Source: Gemmatimonadota bacterium (lineage in GTDB: Bacteria; Gemmatimonadota; Gemmatimonadetes; Longimicrobiales; Gaopeijiaceae). Taken from it: 46,808 nt of DNA. The notes beneath the pieces were generated by a model. That model worked only from the letters and a program-made list of their open reading frames with translations, did not search any database and was not told the DNA's origin. Below, piece by piece: positions 9,479 to 17,026 of the stretch (the stretch's first letter is position 1; the number at the start of each line of letters is the position of its first letter). The translations under genes were made by a program, and so were the position numbers. The DNA is taken from contig JADFMD010000016.1 in assembly GCA_022564055.1 (NCBI GenBank), forward strand, positions 1-46,808, in the 5' to 3' direction.

Positions 9479-10659
9479 CCCCGGGGAACCTCTTTGTGGG
9501 CCTCATGTCGGGGACGTCCATCGACGGGATCGACGCCGTGCTCGTACGGATCGACGGCGACTCCCGCGGCGCTTTCCACTGGAAGCTGCTCGCGTTCCAC
9601 ACCACCCCGTACGACGAGGGTAGCAGGAAAATGATCCTGGACGCTATCGAGAACGGTACGCCGGAGATGCTGTGCCGATTGGATGCGTCCCTCGGCGAGT
9701 GGTTCGCGGCAGCGGCTCGGGAGGTGTGTGAAGCGGGCGGTGTCGAGACCGGGGATCTCGCCGCCATCGGCTCGCATGGGCAGACCGTGTGGCACATTCC
9801 GCCGACCGATACTGAACCGGGGGCCACGCTCCAACTCGGCGATGCGGCCACCCTCGCCGAGCGTACGGGCGCGGCGGTCATAAGCGATTTCAGGAGCCGG
9901 GATGTCGCGGCCGGTGGGCATGGTGCCCCGCTCGTTCCCTGGCTCGATCAACTTCTGTTCTCCGCGGTGGATCTGCGGCGTGCGATCCAGAACCTGGGGG
10001 GGATGGCCAATGTTACCTGGTTGCCGCCCACCGGTTCTCAGGAGCCCGTGATCGCGTTCGATACGGGGCCGGGCGTGGCGTTGATCGACGGGGCCGTGCA
10101 GCGCGCCACCGACGGCGCCTCGCCGTACGATCAGGATGGCGGAATGGCGCTCCGGGGGCAGGTGGACGAGGCGCTTCTCGCTGGACTTCTCGACGATGAC
10201 TACTTCCGCGCGCCACCACCCAAGTCGACGGGCCGGGAGCATTTCGGGAGGGTACTCCTGGATCGGGTGGCGACCGGCTTAGAGCCCGGAGAGGACGAGG
10301 CTGCGTGGTGTGATCTCGTGGCCACGCTCACGGCGTTCACCGCCCACTCCATCGCGGCGGCCTATCGCACTTGGGTGCTCCCCAGGGGTCTCGATGAGGT
10401 TTTCCTGGTCGGGGGCGGTGCGAATAATCCCGCCTTGGTCCGGGCCATCGAGCAGGAGCTGGACACGGTTCCGGTTAAGGGCGGCGTGGAGCTCGGCGTC
10501 GATCCGGACGCGCGCGAGGCGCTGGCCTTCGCGTTTCTGGCGTGGGCGCATCTCCACGGAATCGCCGGCAACATCCCGTCGGTCACCGGTGCCGAGGACC
10601 TCCGGGTTCTGGGGTCCATGACACCCGCCGGCGCTATGGCATCGGGGTTGAAGACTTGA
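9475..10659 (+). CDS. anmK: Anhydro-N-acetylmuramic acid kinase
   Basis: 394 aa from GTG 9475, which overlaps the murQ stop. It converts 1,6-anhydro-MurNAc plus ATP to MurNAc-6-P, the substrate of MurQ. Typical blocks: GLMSGTSIDGIDAVL (ATP-binding, N-terminus), AAIGSHGQTVWH with the catalytic Asp region following in AVISDFRSRDVAAGG, QNLGGMANVTWLP, FDTGPGVALID and the C-terminal FLVGGGANNPAL. Length fits the family (about 370-390). Together with murQ it shows that this organism recycles its own wall, which fits the periplasmic amidase encoded at 31135. Confidence 0.97.
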   Translation: MTPGNLFVGLMSGTSIDGIDAVLVRIDGDSRGAFHWKLLAFHTTPYDEGSRKMILDAIENGTPEMLCRLDASLGEWFAAAAREVCEAGGVETGDLAAIGSHGQTVWHIPPTDTEPGATLQLGDAATLAERTGAAVISDFRSRDVAAGGHGAPLVPWLDQLLFSAVDLRRAIQNLGGMANVTWLPPTGSQEPVIAFDTGPGVALIDGAVQRATDGASPYDQDGGMALRGQVDEALLAGLLDDDYFRAPPPKSTGREHFGRVLLDRVATGLEPGEDEAAWCDLVATLTAFTAHSIAAAYRTWVLPRGLDEVFLVGGGANNPALVRAIEQELDTVPVKGGVELGVDPDAREALAFAFLAWAHLHGIAGNIPSVTGAEDLRVLGSMTPAGAMASGLKT

Positions 10660-10675
10660 CCGCCGGGGGGCCCAG

Positions 10676-12352
10676 ATGAAACCCCGGCTGATCCCTCCGG
10701 CGATAATTCTCGCGGTTGTGGCTCTGGTCCACCTGGCCATCGCCCTCCCGGCTCTGAGCCCCGCGCCCCACAACGGGGGCGACAACGCCGGCTACCTGTC
10801 TCTGGCCCATTCGCTGGCTTCCGGGTCGGGATACGTCGAGGCGTGGGATCCTGCCATGGCGCCGCACACGAAGTACCCGCCGCTCTACCCCGGGCTGCTC
10901 GCCGGGGCCATGGGGCTCGGAGCGGAGGCTTGGCTCACCTTCAAGATTCTGTCGCTTCTGCTGGTGACGGTTACGGTAACCCTCTGTTTTGCCTGGGTGC
11001 GTGACCGACACGGAGTGTTCTTCGCCTCGGGCGTCGCCCTGGTGCTCGCGTTCTCGCCGGCCTTGCTTTGGTCCACCAATTGGATCCTCTCGGATCCGCT
11101 CTTTCTGGCGCTGACTCTCGCATGTCTTTGGAGTTTTCACAGAACGGATCACACCGACTCGCCTCTGCGATGGATTCTGGCCGGGTGCGCTTTCGCGATC
11201 CTTTCCACCTTCACGCGGACTGCTGGGTTGCCCCTGGTGCTTGCGGTCGGGGCGGCGTTCGGTCTCGCCCGTCGTTGGAGGGCGCTCGCGGGTTTCACGG
11301 CGGTATTCGTGGTACCGAACCTGCTCTGGTGGCTTCGGTCGCGGGCTGGGGGCGGGGCGCAATACGTATCCGAATTCTGGATGATCGACCCGTACCAGCC
11401 GGATCTGGGCCAAGTGGGTATCGGAGACCTCTTGGATCGAGTGCTCGAAAACCTTCAGGGTTATGTCCTCGTGCATATCCCGGCTGGGTTGTCTCCCTGG
11501 TCGGGCGGCGCGCTAACGACGCTCGGGCTGGTGCTGGTGGCCGCCGCTGTGGCCGGGTGGGTCGCTCGGATCCGGGTGCGCCGGACCGTCGCCGAACTGT
11601 TCACGCCTCTGTATTTCGGGCTGATTCTGCTCTGGCCGGCCGTCTGGTCCGGCGACCGGTTCGCGTTACCGCTCTATCCGCTCGTGCTCTTCTATGCCGG
11701 TGAAACCCTGGTCCGCGTAGCGAGGCGGGTAGACCGACGTTTGCCACTGGCCGCGGTGGTGGTGGCGCTCGCCGCGTTGCTGGTGCCTTCCGTGCAGGGT
11801 TGGCGACAAGCGGTGAGCCGGGCCACGGCCTGCCGGGAGATGGTGCGCGTGGCCGGCCCCTTCGCGTGCTACGGTGAAGGCTTCCAGCAGTTCGTTTCTG
11901 CCGCGCGTTGGGTCGGTGAGAACCTTCCCGACGGGTCGGCGGTATTCAGCCGAAAACCCCGTATTTTCTATACGCTCTCGGGCGTACGAAGCCGCACATA
12001 TCCGCTGAGTCCCGACCCCGAGCGCTTCTTCCGCGAGGCCCGTGAGGTGGGGGTCTCCTACGTCGTGCTCGATCGGATAGATCGCCTCGGCGGGGCGTAT
12101 GTCGGGGCAGTGGTCCGCGATCGTCCATGGGCGTTCTGCGGCCTTGCGGGTGTGGGCGAGGGAGAGCTCCGGACCCAGATTCTCGGAATCGTCGAGGATG
12201 CGGTGGATCCGCCCGACGGGGTAGATGGGGGCGACGGTGCGTCAACCATCGCACTGGCCGCTTGCCCGCAACGTATGGTACGCACGGAGCCCAGGCTCCT
12301 ACCCGCCTACTCGGCGGCGCGCCTGCCTCTTCTCGCGCTTCCCTCGCCGTAG
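10676..12352 (+). CDS. GT39-like (PMT/ArnT-type) polytopic glycosyltransferase
   Basis: 558 aa with about ten hydrophobic segments. The first periplasmic loop carries an acidic motif, GGDNAGYLSLA (Asp36), and downstream KYPPLYPGLLAG, as in family 39 and related GT-C enzymes that transfer sugars from polyprenyl-phosphate donors. The C-terminal third is a soluble periplasmic domain. Acceptor and donor cannot be read from the sequence. It begins 16 bp after anmK and may share its transcript. The gene at 23947 is a paralogue with the same HDDGAY / KFPPLYP arrangement. Its last 46 bp overlap the convergent gene at 12307. Confidence 0.8.
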   Translation: MKPRLIPPAIILAVVALVHLAIALPALSPAPHNGGDNAGYLSLAHSLASGSGYVEAWDPAMAPHTKYPPLYPGLLAGAMGLGAEAWLTFKILSLLLVTVTVTLCFAWVRDRHGVFFASGVALVLAFSPALLWSTNWILSDPLFLALTLACLWSFHRTDHTDSPLRWILAGCAFAILSTFTRTAGLPLVLAVGAAFGLARRWRALAGFTAVFVVPNLLWWLRSRAGGGAQYVSEFWMIDPYQPDLGQVGIGDLLDRVLENLQGYVLVHIPAGLSPWSGGALTTLGLVLVAAAVAGWVARIRVRRTVAELFTPLYFGLILLWPAVWSGDRFALPLYPLVLFYAGETLVRVARRVDRRLPLAAVVVALAALLVPSVQGWRQAVSRATACREMVRVAGPFACYGEGFQQFVSAARWVGENLPDGSAVFSRKPRIFYTLSGVRSRTYPLSPDPERFFREAREVGVSYVVLDRIDRLGGAYVGAVVRDRPWAFCGLAGVGEGELRTQILGIVEDAVDPPDGVDGGDGASTIALAACPQRMVRTEPRLLPAYSAARLPLLALPSP

Positions 12353-13041
12353 AGTAGCCCGAGCGTGACCCCGAACGCGATATGGTGGGCCATGGACACG
12401 GACTCCGAGCCGTCCTCTGAATCACCTGTACCCAAAAGCGCGGCCAAAATCGGCAGAGTTCGATGAGGGCTGGAAGCACCGAGAATGCCGTCGAGGCCAC
12501 CGAATGGCGAGGTCACGTACTCCATGATGCCGAAGGTGGCCCCACGAAGGAGTGGCGATCCCGGAAGCCGGGGTTCGAGAACGGCTCCGTAGAGCATGCC
12601 ACGGGCCGCTCCCGCGAGGATGTCAGCGGTCGGGTCGTGCGGGCTCTGTCCGACTCCCGGCTTCCCGTTCGTTCCATTCCGAAACAGGCTGAGCGCCAGG
12701 GCTGCGCCGGCGCCCGCCAGGGCCGCGCGCGTCAGACGCAACCCTCCGGGTCGCCGCCCGGCCACGAGGGAGAACAGCCGATCGCCGAGAATGCCGGTGC
12801 CGGTCGCGATGAGTTGATCCACGGCCGACGAAACGGGCCTGGGCTCGGCCGACCTGTCTCTTACGTTAGAACGAGCGCGCTTGGCGACCCGGCCTTTCCC
12901 GCCGGACCGGGTCTTCCCGCCGGACCGGCCTTTTCCGCCCCTTTGGGCTTTTCCGGCGGTTTGGACCGCCTGGGCTCCGCGGCGGGCCGACTCGAGCGCA
13001 TAACCCAGATGGTACCAGATGCTTTTCGACGGTTCGGGCAT
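12307..13041 (-). CDS. Hypothetical membrane protein with basic glycine-rich linker
   Basis: 244 aa starting at ATG 13041 (MPEPSKSIWYHLGYALE). After a short helix comes a strongly basic low-complexity stretch, KAQRGGKGRSGGKTRSGGKG, produced by an 18-bp tandem DNA repeat around 12893-12930. The second half has glycine/alanine-rich hydrophobic segments (LTRAALAGAGAALALSLF, HHIAFGVTLGLLYGEG), so it is probably membrane-embedded with a cytoplasmic basic region. I do not recognise a family. It is read against its neighbours: divergent from the peptidase at 13147 and overlapping the glycosyltransferase by 46 bp tail to tail. The open frame continues upstream to 13944, but that part is antisense to the peptidase. 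Confidence 0.6.
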   Translation of the reverse strand: MPEPSKSIWYHLGYALESARRGAQAVQTAGKAQRGGKGRSGGKTRSGGKGRVAKRARSNVRDRSAEPRPVSSAVDQLIATGTGILGDRLFSLVAGRRPGGLRLTRAALAGAGAALALSLFRNGTNGKPGVGQSPHDPTADILAGAARGMLYGAVLEPRLPGSPLLRGATFGIMEYVTSPFGGLDGILGASSPHRTLPILAALLGTGDSEDGSESVSMAHHIAFGVTLGLLYGEGSARRGRRAAE

Positions 13042-13146
13042 GCCCTCGATCACTCGGAAACTCTGATGGATGGTCCAACGCTTCGAAGGGTGAGGATGAC
13101 CAGCGCATTTGACAAGAGGCCTAGGCCTCCCGGTCAGCGAGGGAAG

Positions 13147-16100
13147 ATGTGCCGACGCATTCTGAGCCTGTTGTGTTGGTTGGCCACTGGCGTTGCGGGG
13201 GCTTTGCGGCCGGTGACGGCCCAGGTGCCACCCGACGAGTCCTGGCGAAGCTTCGAAACCTCTCACTTCCGGGTCACCTTTCCGGAGGGCATGGAGCCCT
13301 TTGCGCGGAGAGCGGCGGCCCGGGCCGAGCGGGCGTTCGAGGCGCTCAGCGAGGCCTTCCTCGATCCTCCGGCTGGGCCCATCCAGCTCCTTCTGACGGA
13401 CCACACCGACACGAGTAACGGGTTTGCCACCGCGGTTCCGTTCAACCGGATCGTCGTGTTCGCTCGTCCACCGATGGCGGGAGGTCCGCTTTCCCACTTC
13501 GACGACTGGATGGAGCTCGTCATCACCCATGAGCTCGTTCACGTCTTTCAGTTGGATCACACGGGCCCGCTCGGATCTCTGCTCAGAAGTGTGTTCGGCC
13601 GCGGGGAGGCCGGGTGGCCGGGCTTTCCCAGTTTTGATATTCCGCTCTGGACGACCGAAGGCTTGGCGACCTATTACGAGTCTTCGCTCACCAGGGCGGG
13701 CCGTCTGCGGGGGACCTACGTCGACATGGTTCTTCGTACCGCGGTGTTGGAGGATGGTCTCGAGAGCTTGGATCAGGTCACGGGACCCTCGCCGAATTGG
13801 CCGGCGGGAAGTCGGGTCTACGTATACGGGGCCGCCTTTTTCGACCACCTGAGCCAGACGTACGGGGAGGATCGCCTCGGCGCCTTCGCCGATGCGATCG
13901 CACGCCAATGGTTTCCCTATCGAGTGAATTCGGGTGCGAAGCACGCTTTCGGTGTCAGCTTTTCGACGATGTGGGAGGTCTGGGAGACGGAGTTGAAGGC
14001 CCGGTTCGAGGCCTTGGCCGATTCATTGGCCGCTGCCGCTCCGCTTACCCTAGGCGAGCCTCTCGCCACGGAGGGGCGGCGGGCATTCTTTCCGTCCGTC
14101 TCGCCCGACGGGACTCGGTTGGCGTTCGGACGTTCGGACGGACGGACGGACATCCAGATGCGCGTGAGTGAGCCGGACGGTTCGAACGACCGCAAGCTCT
14201 TTCGCTTGAGTAACTTATCTGACTTCGCATGGCTCCGAGATGGTTCTCTCGTGGTGTCCGAGCTGGAGTTCACCGATCCGTTTCGGATCCGATCCGATCT
14301 GTTCCGAATCGACCCCGCGGGCCGAAAACGCAGGATCACTCGGGGTGCTCGCTTGGATTATCCCACCCCCTCGCCCGACGGTCGGACAGTGGTGGCCGTT
14401 CAATCCAGGGGTGGGACGAACCGCTTGGTCCGGGTGGACCTCGAGACCGGCGATATCCTGGGCCTCACCCCGTTTCTCGACGATGTGTATTGGGCCTACC
14501 CTGCGTGGTCCCCGAACGGCCGCTGGATCGCCGCGTCGCGGTGGAGCCGGGGGGCCTTCTACGATGTGGTGGTATTGAACACCGAAGGGGCCGTGGTCAG
14601 TCGGATCACGAACGACCGGGCGATAGATCAGGCTCCGACCTGGTCTCCGGATGGCCGCTGGCTCCTGTGGTCGTCGGACCGGAGCGGGATCCCCAACCTA
14701 TACGCCACCGAAATCGATTCTGAACTCGGGACGCCGGGGTCGTTGAGACAGGTGACGAACGTCCTCGGCGCCACGGCCTACCCTTCGGTCGGCCCCGATG
14801 GCGAATGGATCTATTTCTCCAGTTATCACAAGATCGGCTGGACCATCGAACGGGTTCCGTTCGATCCCCGGACGTGGTTCGATCCGTTTCCCATGAAGCC
14901 CGGATTTGCTCTGGGAGGGAGGCCGGACGACCAGCCGGCAAGCCCCAGCGCTCAGATTGGCGGAGAAGCGGGGCCATACAGCGCGCTCTCCACGCTTCGT
15001 CCCTATTTCTGGGAACCCTCCTATTCCTCGGGCCTGATGCGGCCTGACCAGGTCGGTGGGCGAAGCAACACGGAGGTTTTGGGTCCGGCGCTCGGAGTAC
15101 GAACCAGCGGGGGCGATCTGGTCGGACGGCACCGGTACGGCGTGGTCGCCCGTTTCCGTACCAGCGGGCGGACCGATGCGGCGGCGGCCTATGCTTATTC
15201 GGGCCTTGGCAACCCGCTCTTGGGTCTGTCCGCCTTCCAGAGTCACACGGTCGACGGGCCCTTCGACGTCGCGTTGCCGTCCGGTGGCAACCAGGTGTTG
15301 TATGTAGCCGAGAGGGAGCGGGTGGCCAGAGCCTCCGGTACCCTACGCCGTCGGAGGGTTCGAAATAGCACCGCGATATCCTTCGCCGTAGCCCACATTT
15401 GGGACGATCGCGAGTTCTTGGAGACGGATCTCGAGCCCAGCCTGATCTCGATCTTCCGGCCGCGCCGGCGGCTCGGTGAGGCCCAAGTCGGCGCCTCGTT
15501 CAGCACGGCCCGGGCTTTCGCATTTTCGACGAGCGGGGAGGCGGGGGTGCTGGCATCCATCCAGGGGAGAGCTCGGAGAGAGTTGGCTCTCGACGACACG
15601 CTCCGAGGCTCGGTCGGGTTCGACCGGTCGTTCAGAGAGGCCACGGGTGTCTTCCAAGCTTACCAGTCGCTCTCCGGGCCCGGCTTTTCCAATCACGTTT
15701 TGGCTGCCCGCATCTCCCTCGGTGCCGCCAATGGCCCGGGGGCCGACGCCTTTCATTTCTCCGTCGGCGGGGCTCATGGACGCCCGGAGAGGCTGACCGG
15801 TGCGGCGTTGTTCGGGGGCTCCCGGCTGGTGTTCCCGGTTCGGGGTTACTTCGAGGGCCGACGTACCGGGAGGTACGCCTGGTCCGTGTCCGGGGAGTAC
15901 CGCTTTCCGCTGATCAACGTACACCACGGCCTCGGCCTCTGGCCCCTGCACATGGACCGAGTGAGCGGTGCCCTTTTCATTGATGCCGGGAATGCATGGG
16001 GCGAGGCCGGTCCCTCGAGTGGCAGCCCCCAAAACCCGAGACGCAACGCGCTGGCGTCGGTGGGCGCCGAGCTTCAGGCCTCGATCACGGCGTTGTTCTC

Positions 16101-16191
16101 GACGCGCATGTTCTTTCGGCTCGGGGCGGCCCTTCGGTTGAACTCCGGCGAAGGCAGTCCGTTCTATCTTCGCCTGGGGACCGCCTTCTAG
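13147..16191 (+). CDS. Secreted gluzincin-like metallopeptidase / TolB-type propeller / outer-membrane barrel protein
   Basis: 1014 aa from ATG 13147, which starts a good signal peptide (MCRRILSLLCWLATGVAGAL); an ATG at 13096 with an AAGGG upstream is the alternative. Residues about 30-330 form a peptidase-MA-like domain with the zinc motif HELVH (128-132) and, 39 residues on, TTEGLATYYE with Glu171 as likely third ligand. Residues about 290-600 contain PD40/WD40-like blades (FPSVSPDGTRLAFGRSDGRT, YPTPSPDGRTVVAVQS, YPAWSPNGRWIAAS, APTWSPDGRWLLWSSD, YPSVGPDGEWIYFSS). The rest is rich in alternating beta strands and ends in aromatic LRLGTAF, as outer-membrane barrels do. It is therefore probably surface-anchored. 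Substrate unknown. Confidence 0.85.
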   Translation: MCRRILSLLCWLATGVAGALRPVTAQVPPDESWRSFETSHFRVTFPEGMEPFARRAAARAERAFEALSEAFLDPPAGPIQLLLTDHTDTSNGFATAVPFNRIVVFARPPMAGGPLSHFDDWMELVITHELVHVFQLDHTGPLGSLLRSVFGRGEAGWPGFPSFDIPLWTTEGLATYYESSLTRAGRLRGTYVDMVLRTAVLEDGLESLDQVTGPSPNWPAGSRVYVYGAAFFDHLSQTYGEDRLGAFADAIARQWFPYRVNSGAKHAFGVSFSTMWEVWETELKARFEALADSLAAAAPLTLGEPLATEGRRAFFPSVSPDGTRLAFGRSDGRTDIQMRVSEPDGSNDRKLFRLSNLSDFAWLRDGSLVVSELEFTDPFRIRSDLFRIDPAGRKRRITRGARLDYPTPSPDGRTVVAVQSRGGTNRLVRVDLETGDILGLTPFLDDVYWAYPAWSPNGRWIAASRWSRGAFYDVVVLNTEGAVVSRITNDRAIDQAPTWSPDGRWLLWSSDRSGIPNLYATEIDSELGTPGSLRQVTNVLGATAYPSVGPDGEWIYFSSYHKIGWTIERVPFDPRTWFDPFPMKPGFALGGRPDDQPASPSAQIGGEAGPYSALSTLRPYFWEPSYSSGLMRPDQVGGRSNTEVLGPALGVRTSGGDLVGRHRYGVVARFRTSGRTDAAAAYAYSGLGNPLLGLSAFQSHTVDGPFDVALPSGGNQVLYVAERERVARASGTLRRRRVRNSTAISFAVAHIWDDREFLETDLEPSLISIFRPRRRLGEAQVGASFSTARAFAFSTSGEAGVLASIQGRARRELALDDTLRGSVGFDRSFREATGVFQAYQSLSGPGFSNHVLAARISLGAANGPGADAFHFSVGGAHGRPERLTGAALFGGSRLVFPVRGYFEGRRTGRYAWSVSGEYRFPLINVHHGLGLWPLHMDRVSGALFIDAGNAWGEAGPSSGSPQNPRRNALASVGAELQASITALFSTRMFFRLGAALRLNSGEGSPFYLRLGTAF

Positions 16192-16721
16192 TTGAGCTCG
16201 TGGGCAGCAGGCTCGGTGTCTTCTGCTTCGGCTTCCTCTGCTTCGGCTTCCTCCGCTTCGACTTCCTCCGCTTCCGGCGCCGCTTCCGCTTCTGCGTCGG
16301 CTTCCTCCGCCAAAGATTCTGCCTCCGCCACGAATGCTTCCGCCGCCTCCGCGTTCGCTAAATCGTCCTGCCCCGCGAGTTCGGCCATGCGTTCCACGGA
16401 GGTGTGCATCTTTGCCCTGGTTTCTTGAAAGCGCGCGTCGTCTTCCTCGCCTGCGTCGCTCGCGACGGCAGCCGCGTTGAGCAAACGGATCAGACCCATG
16501 AAATGGTCCCCTTCTTCACGCAGAGCCAGATAGCGGCGCTCGTTCGGTAGGATCCCGCTCGTGAGCCCCCAGACCCCCGCCTCGAGAATCAGGACCCCGA
16601 TCAGGACGAGGAGTACCTGGAGCTGAAGGCTGCTCGGTCCGAAGAGGACGGACCCGAAGATGATCCCCATGCCTAAGAGGGGAAGTGCGATCTCGATGCC
16701 GCGCCGGATTTTCCTTTTCAC
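16188..16721 (-). CDS. Hypothetical membrane protein with Glu/Ala-rich tail
   Basis: 177 aa from GTG 16721, preceded by GGAGGG at a normal distance. Two hydrophobic segments near the N-terminus (IEIALPLLGMGIIFGSVLF and QLQVLLVLIGVLILEAGVWG) are followed by a helical cytoplasmic part and a tail of almost pure Glu/Ala (EEAEAEEAEAED). No family recognised. Its stop and that of the peptidase gene share the palindrome ctag at 16188-16191, so the two genes interlock tail to tail. Upstream it faces the nrdJ control region. Confidence 0.7.
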   Translation of the reverse strand: MKRKIRRGIEIALPLLGMGIIFGSVLFGPSSLQLQVLLVLIGVLILEAGVWGLTSGILPNERRYLALREEGDHFMGLIRLLNAAAVASDAGEEDDARFQETRAKMHTSVERMAELAGQDDLANAEAAEAFVAEAESLAEEADAEAEAAPEAEEVEAEEAEAEEAEAEDTEPAAHELN

Positions 16722-16859
16722 GCATCGCCCTCCAATAGGGTGCCGAGGCTGGAATCCTGAACATGGGAATCTATTCAAATCGTACCGAGGGGGGTGCCGG
16801 TTGTACAGCAGATTCTTCCAGAAGTAGCGCCGCCCCAGACTTCCCATCAACATACTTGA

Positions 16860-16906
16860 CCACAAGATATAGGGGGTGTAGGTTGTACGGCCGCAATATT
16901 TCGTGG
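16860..16906 (+). promoter_or_regulatory. Pair of NrdR boxes upstream of nrdJ
   Basis: Two 16-bp sites, ccacaagatatagggg (16860-16875) and ccgcaatatttcgtgg (16891-16906), fit the NrdR-box consensus (a C a C w A T A T w T w G t g t) at about 12 of 16 positions each. Their starts are exactly 31 bp apart, the three-helical-turn spacing typical of NrdR boxes. NrdR represses ribonucleotide reductase genes when dATP is high, and the target gene nrdJ begins 120 bp downstream. A possible -35 TTGACC (16856-16861) overlaps the first box, so binding would block the promoter. The nrdR gene is not in the window. Confidence 0.75.
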
Positions 16907-16918
16907 TGCTTCGGGCAT

Positions 16919-17004
16919 TTTTCCACATAGGACGTGCCCTGGCGAGGCGGGTTCTCGTCGGTTTTCCACATACTTCCAGGGAGGGCTTCCACCGCCTTTC
17001 CACA
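16919..17004 (+). promoter_or_regulatory. Three DnaA-box-like sites before nrdJ
   Basis: TTTTCCACA occurs at 16919-16927 and 16962-16970 and CTTTCCACA at 16996-17004, all in the same orientation. The first two match the relaxed DnaA consensus TTWTNCACA completely; the third has one mismatch. They sit between the NrdR boxes and the nrdJ start. DnaA control of ribonucleotide reductase is known for E. coli nrdAB, so a link of dNTP supply to replication initiation is plausible. I see no AT-rich unwinding element, so an origin is unlikely. Confidence 0.5.
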
Positions 17005-17026
17005 CTTTTGCACGGAGAGGCTAGGT

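Noticed and set aside
8887-10242. 451-codon minus-strand frame across murQ and anmK
   Set aside because: Shadow of two unmistakable plus-strand genes; Arg/Pro/Ser-rich translation.
12463-13146. 5' extension of the peptidase frame to 12463
   Set aside because: Antisense to the hypothetical protein at 12307-13041; no signal peptide at that end, whereas ATG 13147 opens a good one.
16919-17004. Replication origin from the DnaA-like sites
   Set aside because: Only three sites, no AT-rich unwinding element, and no dnaA, dnaN or gidA genes nearby.
16722-17026. Cobalamin riboswitch upstream of nrdJ
   Set aside because: A B12-dependent enzyme makes this attractive, but no B12-box or typical fold is visible; NrdR and DnaA-type sites occupy the region.
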